From NCBI GenBank assembly GCA_013368375.1, contig JAACJP010000031.1:62001-126000 (forward strand): a stretch of 64,000 nucleotides of DNA, written 5' to 3'. Positions 34,601 to 46,142 of this stretch are shown here, piece by piece. The number at the start of each line of letters is the position of its first letter. Position 1 is the first letter of the stretch. The notes beneath the pieces were generated by a model that searched no databases, was not told the DNA's origin, and saw only the letters and a program-made list of their open reading frames with translations. The translations under genes and the position numbers were made by a program. The stretch comes from Tricholomella constricta (Eukaryota > Basidiomycota > Agaricomycetes > Agaricales > Lyophyllaceae).

Positions 34601-36460
34601 GTTTCCTATGCCTATGTTGCAACTGCTGGCACCCACGAAGCAACTGGTGATGTCGCGTTCACCTTCCAAGCCGCCACGCGCTCACCAGATGAGCCGCGAA
34701 GTCAAAACGAGGCGCTCTCTCGTGATGACGCTGATGAATGGCGCGCTGCAATCGCGCGCGAACTAGATGCGCTTGCCAACACTTTCGGTCCCGAACAGGA
34801 CCTTCCCCATGGTTTCAAAGCCATCGGGAGTCGTTTCATTTTCAAAATCAAGCGCAACTCTGATGGATCAATCGAGAAGTACAAAGCGCGTCTTGTAGCA
34901 AAAGGATACTCGCAAAAACCGGGGATGGACTACGGTGAAACCTTCGCGCCCGTCGTGAAATTCGTCACAATCCGCGTCATACTCGCCCTCGCTGCCCACT
35001 TCGATATGGACATCCATCAACTCGACTATGACGCGGCATATCTCAACGGCGCCGTTGACGAAGAGCTATACATCCACCTGCCAGGCATGGCAAGTCACCG
35101 TACTCGGCGAATCTTACGCTCCATCTACGGTCTAAAGCAGGCAGGACGTGTTTGGAATGACCTCCTTGACTCGGAGCTCGCAAACCTGGGCTGGACGCGA
35201 TGCCAATCGGACTTCTGCCTTTACATCTACCGAGACGGCAACACAATCATGCTCCTCGCCGTCTACGTCGACGACCTCATCCTCCTTGGCAACAACACCC
35301 ACTCCATCACTAAGATGAAGAAACTACTCGGGCAACGGTTCAAGATCAAAGACCTCGGAGAGGTAAAGTTCATCCTCGGGGTTGAGATCATCCGGAACCG
35401 TGCCCAACGCACAATCCACCTATCCCAACGACACTACATCCTTGACCTTGCTGAGAAGTTCGGGCAGATTGACGCCAAACTCGCCTCGACTCCCCTCAGC
35501 TCATCTGTCATCCTATCCGCTGACGACTGCCCATCCACGCCTGCTGAGATCGCAGACATGGCTAAAGTACCATTTCAATCACTCCTTGGTGGACTAATGT
35601 ATGCGGCGCTCTGCACGCGACCCGATATCGCGTTCGCTGTCGGTGCACTCAGCAAATTCGCCTCTAATGCAGGCCGCGTCCACTGGCGTGAAGCGATTCG
35701 CACATTGCGCTATCTCCTAGGAACATCTACGCTAACGCTCATGCTCAACGGTCACCACACCGAGGCTACCCTTCCCCCTCACATCAACCAATTCCTACTT
35801 GGTTACACCGATTCAGACTGGGCTGGAGACGTTGACAAACGTCGCTCTACTGGTGGTTACGTTTTCTTAATGTTCGGCGGCGCTGTAAGTTGGATGAGTA
35901 AACTCCAGGCAACCGTCGCACTCTCATCCACGGAGGCCGAGTACATGGCAACCTCGCGCGTCTCACAGGAACTACTCTGGCTCCGCAAACTGCTCCAGGA
36001 GATCGGATACCTCCCTGAAGGCCACCCCACACCGGTTTGCGGTGACAACCAGGGATCTAACTCCCTCGTCAAGAACCCGGGAACATCAGGAAAACTCCAG
36101 TGTCTTTTGCCACGTCTTTTGTGGCTTTTAAAAGCCGAAAAAGACGAAAAGCTGGAAAGACGTCGTGGCTTTTGCAAGCCCAGTCACTTTACTTGGAAAA
36201 GCCATTTTCACTTGTGAAAGGTGCGAAAGACATACGAAAAGGCGTGAACGACTTTCGAAATCACGTTATGCTTTGCTTCAAGACAATGTAAAAGTATGCA
36301 ATGATGGGGGCATTTGCAGTAAAACACATTTATACATAGTATCCGAACAATATATAACTTTGTATCTATGTGTCCTCTTCCCTGGGTGCCTCTGCCACAA
36401 CCTCAAGAGGTTTGAAAGTGTAGCAAGGATCCACCAAGAAGAGAGAGGAAGGGAGCGTAC

Positions 36461-36790
36461 CCGGGAAAATCCATGCCACGCGCAGCGACATCGGAGCTGA
36501 GGAGGACGGCCTCGGCTGTGCGGAAGCGGGCACTCGCTTTGGTGTGGGCATCTTGAGATTTGCGGGAGTGGAGCTTGAGGACTGGGGAGAGGCTGGGGAG
36601 GGTGGAGAGGAGTTCGTAGGCGAAGGAGACGTGGCGCGCGGTGGGGAAGAAGACAATGGTTTTATGATTTGTAGCACTTGTCAGTCGATGGAATGGTATC
36701 AATATGGTTGTACTACGCACCTTGAGTCCTTGGCTATCGTTATGAGCCCCACAGCACATGTTCACGACGCTACAGCCCTACCCCACGAGT
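36461..36790 (-). pseudogene. Captured DEAD-box RNA helicase fragment
   Basis: On the minus strand the segment reads HKTIVFFPTARHVSFAYELL, then LKLHSRKSQDAHTKASARF and SSDVAARGMDFPG. The last is helicase motif V and the first is the start of the C-terminal RecA-like domain, as in Mss116/Cyt-19-type DEAD-box proteins. A likely intron (GT at about 36720, AG at about 36676) and a splice donor after DFPG remain, so the piece was taken from genomic DNA and not from mRNA. The DEAD motif half and the rest of the C-domain are missing. It lies inside the inverted-repeat element and cannot encode a working helicase. Confidence 0.7.
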
Positions 36791-37603
36791 TCCTGCGATG
36801 ACAGATTGTCTGGGCGTGTCTATGTGTTCGTTACGCGTCGCAGTGGTGCCGTTTGGATCGATTTCGAGTACTGAAAAGGAGAGTGAGTGATGGTCTTTGA
36901 GGAGTGTCGACCTTGGGAGTCACTTTGAACGTAAAGCGCGGCGACATTGCCGTATCAATCGGGAGGGTGGATGTCTGGGGTCGCAGGGAAGGAATAATTA
37001 AATCGAATCGAGCTGGACGTAGTGTTCCCAGTGTGATGCGTTGGACCTTCCCTTCCGTCCTGTCACTGACGGGGCTGATGAGATCGTATCAGAAATCTGG
37101 TACCCTTGAAAGATCGACGAATATCCCACCTTAAAGCAAACCCGAACGATTCACGAAAGTAAGGCAGTGTAACCTTCAAGGTGGCTTCGTGGGAGGGGCT
37201 TCATGGGCAGCATTGTCAGTTGATTCCGGTTTGAATCAAGGTCGTTAAGTTACCTTGAATCCTTGGATGCATCGGTGCCATGGTCTGCACTCAACATTTC
37301 TTTTGAAATCTGTGGTAAATTTGAGTAAAATGTCATAAGACGAAGCTTTGAACACACCTGTTATAGTCTTTCGTACGCAGTATAGCATTATCCCTAGCCT
37401 TGGCAAGTTAATACGGACAATTGTGAAGCTAGAGGGTGTTCAATCAGTAATCAAAAAAGGAGGGGAGAATGCGATGGTCAAGACGACGCACATTGCGGGT
37501 GGATGCGGAGTCGGGCGGAGTTTGAAAGCACTTGAAAACTTTTTCAGCGTATAAGGCCGGTGCCGGACGTGATGAAGTTGTACAGGTGAGTTGTCAATAT
37601 ACA

Positions 37604-37681
37604 AGAGCTTGGTGTAGTGGTTGTGATGGAAAACTTTCACCATCCACTTCAATGTGACATCGTGGGTTCAATCCCCTGCAC
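37604..37681 (+). repeat. tRNA-like, SINE-type polymerase III promoter segment
   Basis: TGGTGTAGTGG (37610-37620) fits a box A and GGTTCAATCC (37665-37674) fits a box B, 45 bp apart. The anticodon arm is malformed, with GATGG/CCATC around an oversized loop, and the T stem is imperfect, so it is not a normal tRNA gene. A tRNA-derived SINE remnant is the best reading. Confidence 0.5.
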
Positions 37682-38103
37682 ATGAAATATTTTTCACCTG
37701 CCATCCACATCTTGGCTGTGTGTTCATGCCGCTTTGTGAAGCCCTTTACAACTTTCAAAAGGCCAAAGATAATATATTCAAGCAATAGGTACGCAAGGTG
37801 CAAAAGTACAAGCAAAAGGCGAAAAGACTGAGAAAGCCCAAGCAAAAGTGACTGTAGGAAGTAGAATTCACGGAAGCCGGAAGTAAAAGCATTTGGAGTT
37901 TTGCTGATGAAACCATCCTCGCACGAAACACATCGCGATCAAATACCATTTCTCCCGTGAAGTTATCGCGTCCGGCGACATGTCTCTTCATTTCATCCCC
38001 ACCGACGAGATGACTGCTGACATCATGACGAAAGGACTTGGTCGCGTCAAACACGGACACTTCGTTCACAAACTCGGTCTACGTCCTCTTGTTTGAGGGG
38101 GCG

Positions 38104-38350
38104 TATTGAGAATCGATATTATTGCTATCTAATCTTCCTATTACAAATCATTTCGGACTAATCTAGTAGATCTTTTCACCGTCGTATACTCATCCGTTCA
38201 CACCGTGTACGTTTGAGTGTACGTCGTTTCATTACCCATTTACTACCTTGATCACTTACTGACTATGTATATAGTCACCTGTATTCTCTTTAGGTACTTA
38301 ATGGGATCCGTTCACACCGTGTACGTTTGAGTTCACCTGTATTCTCTTTA
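38104..38350 (+). repeat. copia-2 3' LTR
   Basis: This second 247-bp LTR appears identical to the 5' copy. A polypurine tract GAGGGGGCG lies directly upstream (38098-38103 region). Confidence 0.92.
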
Positions 38351-39064
38351 TATACCTGAATGTTGTGTCGAAAGGTTGGCTAATCCCGTCAAAACTGACA
38401 GAAGAGCCCATTGAGATCATGACAATCAAGTCTTATACAAATGTACCAAATTTCTGCCTGAATAAAACCTTCATGAATGGCATCAGGACCCTTCACTTCC
38501 GCGCTCAGTATTCCAATCAGGACAAAGGAGATCTGGACCCCCGAGTCCCATAGACACAAACCATCTTTGAACTCCTGGGCTTTTGACGCGTCTTCGGAGA
38601 ACATTGTAACGGTGCTACGTAGGAATGAAATCCCATCTCAAGAATGAGAGCTGAGGATTGTGTAGGGCAATGGCACTCCGTTAGGAAAAGTTGCCTTTGC
38701 TAGTTCCAACATCTTGCGACGCCGCTCAAGGCGTTCAGGAGTTACAGATTCTGGGTTCGGTTTGATCATGACGAAGTCCTTTGGCATAGTAGGTAGGCCG
38801 CTAGCCTTACAGGGCTCCATGGACGCTGAGAGTCATTGTGGAAAAGGCGCATTATTAGATATTGACACATAGACATCGCTAGTTTCACTTACATTGGAGG
38901 ATTGCCTTTCGCTGGGCTACTCTCGTGGAGGAAGTGGCCTGAACTCGGAGGATAGAATCGAAGAGTGTTTCAGCCGACAGAGATTCAGTTAGGCCCATGC
39001 GGTCAATGGCACGAGCAAGTTCACCGACGGTGACGGTAAGGGACGAGCTTTCCGGAGACGACAT
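38351..39064 (-). pseudogene. 5' part of a host gene broken by copia-2 (HotDog thioesterase-like)
   Basis: Minus-strand coding segments: 38893-39064 (MSSPESSSLTVTVGELARA), spliced to 38638-38825 (SSMEPCKASGLP...), and further segments around 38560-38604 and 38351-38432. The last reads LIVMISMGSSVSFDGISQP and leads directly into the TATAC copia-2 target site; the frame continues at 31435 on the other side. The pattern near the breakpoint resembles HotDog-fold acyl-CoA thioesterases. It is unclear whether the first two exons belong to the same gene, because a stop follows 38640 unless an intron is removed. The gene starts about 100 bp from the decayed PFD5 copy, in divergent orientation. Confidence 0.4.
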
Positions 39065-39069
39065 CGAGG

Positions 39070-40503
39070 GTTGGGACTCGGGAGGTGTAGAACAACTAGT
39101 AGTAGATCTTAAACATTGGTCACGCCTTCTTGTGGTAAATCCATCACGTCACAGACTGCATTCATGTCGCAAGGACACACCGTTAGTGTGAACGACCTGG
39201 ATGTCGCCCAGCTGGCCGACGTACGCAAGCAACTGGAGGAGGTCAGTGATGAACATTTATCTGTGATTTATCAGGCCAGAACTAATCGATCTGCCGACAA
39301 GGTAGAGTGAGTACATCCGCACGAACCTGGAAACGCCAGCGCTGGAGGACACGATACAGAAAAGAGGGACAATATGAACTACTTGACGATATTACAATCG
39401 AAGCTGCAGGCGCAGACCCAATCGAAGAGCTAATTTTTTCACACTATTATTGTCTTGGAATTCCTCAATCACGTCGGAGGGCAGAGTCGCCAAATTATTT
39501 CGATATCAAAAGAAAAATACGTTCAAATTGCGGCACTTGCTATGTGTACATCTCCACGTCTCGGAATCAAGGCTCTATGCGCCCCAGTCATCCACACGAC
39601 TGGTTTTGGGACAACCCGGGCTCGGAGCTGCCGAGAACTTGGTCTCTACAAAGACTTTTTCTACGCCAGCCTCACGCTTGTCAAAGGCCGCATACAACTT
39701 TTCCATGTCCTCCAATGGAACGCGGTGCGTTATAATGCTAATAATTGTTTTCATTATAAGTAGGTAACGTTGCAATGGGGCAAGTACTCACAAAGTAGGA
39801 TCAAACTTTCCAGGAATAATATATTCATAGAGAATCTCTTTCCAGTACTTGTGGACGGGCGCTTGGCCGTTGCCGATGAGACTTGAATATTCAATGTTGG
39901 GCGTCGGTGAGTTCCTGTATGTATGGAATTGAGATGAACTTACCGAACGCCCTTCTCCATCAGTGCGCCGACATTGACTCCGTTTGCGAAGCCCGCGTAG
40001 GCTGCAATGACACCACACCGGCCCATCTTCCTCACGGAAACAATCATCTCATTGATTGTCTCGGGGACGTCCGTTTCCAGCATGAGCGTCTTCTGGATCT
40101 TGTGTGTTAGGGTTTTCGGTTCGTGAAAGGTACCTTCACGGCAGGGTAGAGTTCGGGTTGAATGACACCATGAAACATAATTTGAATAGTTGACTCACCA
40201 CAGTCGAGCGCGACGTCCAAGCCGCGCGGGACGAGCTCGTAAATCCGCTTGACGACGTCCTTATATTCCTGGAAGTCAATAACCTCGATCCCCGACTTCT
40301 CTTTCGCGAACGCAAGGCGCTCGGGGATCGTATCGATACCGATGACGCGTGACGCGCCCTTCAATTTGGCCCAGCGTGCCGCACACTGCCCAATCGGCCC
40401 AAGCCCCTGTCAACCGCATACACCTTGAGTTCAACTGATCCTGCATACGATGGCGATGTTATGATGAAACGTACCCAAATGCCTACGACATCGCCTTTCT
40501 GGA
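39070..40503. repeat. Segmental duplication, right copy
   Basis: Same orientation as 21811-23517 and about 270 bp shorter, chiefly because PFD5 exons 2-3 are deleted here. Beyond 40503 this copy continues into the complete dehydrogenase gene, while the left copy ends. Confidence 0.9.
39164..39433 (+). pseudogene. Prefoldin subunit 5 pseudogene (right copy)
   Basis: The first exon is kept almost unchanged (MSQGHTVSVNDLDVAQLADV). A deletion then joins intron 1 to the middle of exon 4, removing exons 2 and 3 and the beta-hairpin core. In the remaining exon 4 part there are small indels: +4 at about 39310, +6 at about 39340, and losses near 39362 and 39386. The original stop after CAGACCCAATCGAAGAGC is still visible. 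No functional product is expected. Confidence 0.88.
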
Positions 40504-41366
40504 CGCCAGTGTCGACGACTGCGTGATAGCTCGTTGGCAGGACGTCGGAAAGGTATATAGCCTGTTCGTCCGTAACGTCGTTGGGGATGGGAAGGAGATT
40601 AACCTGCCCCTTGGGTACGCGGACGTACTCAGCTTGTCCGCCCGGGAAGCCACCCGTGAAGTGAGAGTACCCGAAGAAACCGGCGTCACGCTGGCCGTAC
40701 ATGTAATTCTGCAATCTGCAATCATATAATCCGACGCCAGTGTAAGGATTGAGCAATGTCACAGGGAGAAAACTGACGAGGATTTGTTTGTCCGGTCGCA
40801 GAAAGACGAGAGCTTCTGCTCACAGTACTCGCATTCCCCGCAGGCGATCTGGAAGGATGCCACGACGCGCTGCCCAATCTGCAAGCCCTGCACATTCGGT
40901 CCGACTTTCTGGACTTTTCCCATGAACTATTGCCCACTGCTGTAAGATTCGATGCAGGTTTGGGGCTCAAAATCTACTCGCCTCGTGCCCTAGAATATCA
41001 CCCTTCTGAAGAGCCATAATCTCGCCATGATACCTGCAGCACTTCAGCAATGAGTGACGAAACAGCGGGAAATGTACGCACAGATGCAAGTCCGAGCCGC
41101 AGATGGTCGTGCCCGTCACTTGGACGATGACATCGTCGTCTTCTGTGATGTCGGGGACGGGCGCTTCGACTATGCGGACATCTTTCGTGCCGAACCATGC
41201 GAGGGCCATCATGGTCTTGCCGCCCGGGGCATGCTTGTATTCGGGGTGCACCTCGGTCGGGAGTGTGCCCATGACCTGATGGGTTTACTTCTATATTAGC
41301 GAATATGCTGGAAACGGTGGGTGTGGCGTGGCGTACATTTTGTACTGCATTAGCTGCTGCTTGCAT
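39575..41366 (-). CDS. Zinc-dependent alcohol dehydrogenase (MDR superfamily)
   Basis: Nine exons close exactly to 438 aa: 41337-41366, 41082-41275, 40982-41033, 40778-40926, 40475-40715, 40199-40406, 39944-40133, 39792-39881 and 39575-39737. The N-terminal GroES-like domain has catalytic-zinc ligands in TICGSDLHLYHG and GDILGHEFMG. The structural zinc loop CGECEYCEQKLSSFC has four Cys. The Rossmann fold has GLGPIGQCAARWAK and the Asp in VIGIDTIPERL, which favours NAD(H). The closest family appears to be the glutathione-independent formaldehyde/alcohol dehydrogenase-like group; the substrate is not predictable. The intron at 40927-40981 seems to have a GC donor (GCGAGT). The gene converges on the PFD5 pseudogene and has a decayed partial copy at 22760-23517. 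Confidence 0.9.
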
Positions 41367-41658
41367 TATATGTCAGTCCTACTGCTACTGGGTTCGACTA
41401 GTTGGTGGTTTAGAATAAAGAGATAGACTCGTGCGTATGCGTCTTATAAGGGATAAATAAATTATGCTTTTATGACGTCATGAACGTCATGACTTTCCGT
41501 GGCCACTGGTTTCCTTTTCGAAATGTGGCGCAACTATCCTTGTATCAGGCCTGAGATTGGCAAAGTGGTTTACATAGCAAACCTTTCACTATGTGATTCT
41601 GGGGTAATATACACTAAGCTACAAACCTCCTCTCCTCCTGTCACGACCCAGCCCGCGT

Positions 41659-43655
<1,997 letters not shown>

Positions 43656-44537
43656 TTTTCTGGAGAATATGAGCGGACGTAGATATGATACAAACGGCCG
43701 CTTGAATGCGAGATGGAAAGCCAGGACGAAGGAATTTGCACGGCTCTGATCGAGTCGATAAGGTTTTTTTGGTCACGGGAATGTAATGGTCGCGTGAAAG
43801 ATTGATCGGAATGTACTTCGACTCTTCCGTATCACTATTCTCGTCGTTCCGCGTTCGTACTCTTGACCTGACTTGCCAGAGCTCTTGTGGAGGACAACGT
43901 GAGTGTTGGTGCAAGTGGAGAAATGACTGAAGCTTTCGCCGTCAGCTCTCTGACTCCGAAAAGTTGAATTGGCGATGGAGATGAAAAGAGGGAAGGAGGA
44001 ACGAGAATCGCTCGGTGGACTTGTGAGAATCGTTATGGCTCAGGGCCAAGCTACGCGTCACGCGAAATTTCGCCCCGAGTCACGGCAAGTTCCTCTTCAA
44101 TGCGCTATGTAGTAGCCCGAGTACAACCCTTTCGCAGCGCCATTACCATCGAAACAGCGTGAATATGGATGGCAACTCGACCTTGGCTGCTTAGAACCTA
44201 CGCTCTGACAACACAGGTCCTGTCTGCGGCGAACGTCATGCGAAGGTAGCTACAGCAACCTTGGCTACAGCAACCTTGCAAACGTACGCCTAGTGGGCGA
44301 TTTGATGGCCATGGCCAGCATTTGCTTCCGGCGAACAATGCACTTTCCTGCCCAAGTCCTGGCCAACTTGGTAGCATCATCGTGCGGCCTGGCCAGCACC
44401 TGGCCATGGGTTCCCTATAAATTGAATCGTCAAAGCATCCATTCCATTAACGAGCTACTCTGCCCAATTCCCCTTCCTGCTCCTAGGTGCGTCCAGCCTC
44501 CTTTCACGATAAATCGCGTGCTAAATTCACTATAGAC
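43656..44537. promoter_or_regulatory. Divergent intergenic region ArgRS / F-box, with TATA box
   Basis: The stretch separates divergent starts. On the F-box side a TATA-like CTATAAATTG lies at 44415-44424, about 120 bp before the ATG. Upstream of it several TGGCCA palindromes cluster between 44300 and 44410, and a 15-bp tandem repeat (gctacagcaaccttg) occurs at about 44246-44277. Confidence 0.5.
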
Positions 44538-46142
44538 ATGCAAACCACATCTCTCCCCAGCTCTGATTCCCCAGTAATTCTGCCGTCTCAGCGCTGCCAG
44601 ATCAGCAAACTCAATTTTGACGTCCTCTATGAAATTTTCTTGACTGCGATCTTCTTTGATGAAGCGGCAGTCGACATGCCCCTCATTCTGTCCCAGGTTT
44701 CTCCCGCATGGCGTCACACCGTCAGGCAAAATCGCCGGTTGTGGTCCCGGATTATTGTTGACGAGGAACCACATGCCTCCAGAAAACACTTCTTGACAAC
44801 CATCAAGCGGGTCAAACACTTCCTGGTGCGATCCAAAGGACTGCCGGTGGACGTCAGGATAACGTTCAGGGATTTTTCACTTCATGACAGTGGCCTTCGA
44901 CGCGGAAACAGAACTCTGCAGAAGGCGGCCGCCATCAACCAATTTGGTCAACATATCCAGTGTCTGTCGGGCGTGCTTGCGCCACACATTTGGCGCCTCC
45001 AGAGCTTCAAGCTCCACGCGGCCAATTTTGAAACAGTCCACGACCTGCAACTAGCGTGGCCCTGCGTTGCCTTGGATAAACTAGAAACCTGGGAAGTGGT
45101 GCTACAGGATACGGTGCCGATGAACTCATTTCGGTTTACCGGCCTGCCCATACCGTTTCGCAATGATAAGGATGATCGCGCTGGCGACTTTTATCCCCGA
45201 CTCACAACGGTCAAGCTATCCGGGAGTCCTTTGGCTTTCTCTCGGTTTTCTCCTCAGCATCTGAAATCGTTGACTCTGTGCTTCCTACCTGAGGGATCCC
45301 TGCCCTCTCTGCAAGAACTAAGCCGGATTCTTGTGGCCAATGCGCAAACGCTCGAGCACCTCTCCCTGGACTTCGCCCCAAATTCCAGCAGCCACTGTGA
45401 AGTCGTAGCGCTTCCCCGACTTCTATGCCTCTCATTAGAGTATAGACATCCATCCGATTTACTTCCCCTCGTCAAAGCCCTGCGCCTCCCCTCCATCATT
45501 TCCCTGTCCATCACCGGCCACGAACACGCCCAACTCTTTCCCGAAACCTGGATATCCACGTCGTGCACCTTCCAGTTGCTTCAAACGCTTGTCAATCAAT
45601 TTCCTCTCTCTCAGCTAGAGAAACTCTCTCTGATCCACTTCAGGATCCTCCCAGTATGGTGTAGCGATGACATCATTAACGAAAACCACATCCCCGGCGC
45701 CTCGCACCTCTCTGTTATTCCTGTCCGCTTCTTCGCCTCTCTGAGCCAACTCACCTCCCTGACGTTGGTATATCCTACTTCGACTCCACTTGATTGCATC
45801 ACATACCTCCCCCGCGAAGCGAATGGCACCTCTCCCGTTCACCTGTTGCCCAAGCTTCAGGATCTAGCGCTCATCGACTTCAATCTGCATATCGTGCGCG
45901 ACTTCTTGGCGGCTCTGCGGCTATGCCCACTCCGCCTGCCCTTAAAGCGTATTGCCTTGAGGATGCCCGACGCTTGGTCAAAGGACCCGCATCTACGCAC
46001 CGAAGGGCTCTGCGAAAACTCCGAAACGGATTTTGTTCATTACGATGCAGCTGAGGAAACCGACGAGTTATTCCGCGCGCTGGGCGTGCAGCCGCATTGT
46101 TGGAGTATGACGCCCCAGCCGCGTCATGTTTGGGATATTTGA
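44538..46142 (+). CDS. F-box protein, single exon
   Basis: An uninterrupted frame of 534 aa starts at MQTTSLPSSDSP; the longer frame begins with a GTG and is not used. An F-box-like segment lies at residues 20-72 (ISKLNFDVLYEIFLTAIFF, then LILSQVSPAWRHTV and LWSRI), typical of the large intron-poor basidiomycete F-box families with the pattern LPxEVLxEIF...VSxxWRxxA. The rest has irregular leucine-rich repeats. An SCF adaptor role is inferred from the domain. This protein is not a near copy of the F-box protein at 5998-7934. No damage is seen. Confidence 0.8.
   Translation: MQTTSLPSSDSPVILPSQRCQISKLNFDVLYEIFLTAIFFDEAAVDMPLILSQVSPAWRHTVRQNRRLWSRIIVDEEPHASRKHFLTTIKRVKHFLVRSKGLPVDVRITFRDFSLHDSGLRRGNRTLQKAAAINQFGQHIQCLSGVLAPHIWRLQSFKLHAANFETVHDLQLAWPCVALDKLETWEVVLQDTVPMNSFRFTGLPIPFRNDKDDRAGDFYPRLTTVKLSGSPLAFSRFSPQHLKSLTLCFLPEGSLPSLQELSRILVANAQTLEHLSLDFAPNSSSHCEVVALPRLLCLSLEYRHPSDLLPLVKALRLPSIISLSITGHEHAQLFPETWISTSCTFQLLQTLVNQFPLSQLEKLSLIHFRILPVWCSDDIINENHIPGASHLSVIPVRFFASLSQLTSLTLVYPTSTPLDCITYLPREANGTSPVHLLPKLQDLALIDFNLHIVRDFLAALRLCPLRLPLKRIALRMPDAWSKDPHLRTEGLCENSETDFVHYDAAEETDELFRALGVQPHCWSMTPQPRHVWDI

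Larger units (their letters stand above)
36084..37909. mobile_element. Non-autonomous element with terminal inverted repeats, carrying helicase exons
   Basis: The ends read CATCAGGAAAACTCCA at 36084 and the inverse of CATCAGCAAAACTCCA at 37909. Both ends have clusters of a CTTTTG-type subterminal motif. The interruption of copia-2 codons fits a 2-bp AA target duplication (36082-36083, 37910-37911); no 8-bp duplication is seen. No transposase was found, so it would be non-autonomous. It contains host-like helicase exons and a tRNA-like segment. The superfamily is uncertain. Confidence 0.7.
31862..38099 (+). pseudogene. copia-2 gag-pol, interrupted in RNase H
   Basis: The frame opens with MSMTTAAAPDARVPF. 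Parts in order: a UBN2-type gag; a CCHC knuckle CAYCKIEGHSEKVC near residue 265; protease with MDSGASRH near 359; pre-integrase LHQRLGHLGHKN near 500; integrase with D, D, E in HGDLCGPF, IDNGGEY and NGLAERAN; reverse transcriptase with the canonical YVDDL near 1135; and RNase H with DSDWAGD and LSSTEAEY. At 36083 the frame is cut by the nested element and then runs into 40 foreign codons. The missing C-terminus is still present at 37912-38099 (RTKHIAIKYHFSRE, TADIMTKGL). A single insertion therefore explains the loss of function. Confidence 0.9.
31441..38350 (+). mobile_element. Ty1/Copia LTR retrotransposon (copia-2), broken by a nested element
   Basis: Two 247-bp LTRs that look identical (31441-31687, 38104-38350) and a 5-bp target duplication TATAC (31436-31440, 38351-38355) define the element. 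Its gag-pol frame is open until 36083, where a 1.8-kb element with terminal inverted repeats is inserted. The end of RNase H resumes at 37910. It lies inside a host gene on the opposite strand. Confidence 0.93.

Noticed and set aside
37604..37681. Functional tRNA gene
   Set aside because: Box A and B fit, but the anticodon arm has an oversized loop and the T stem is broken.
36084..37909. hAT transposon assignment
   Set aside because: The ends begin CA(T)CAG-like, but no 8-bp target duplication or transposase is present, so the superfamily was left open.
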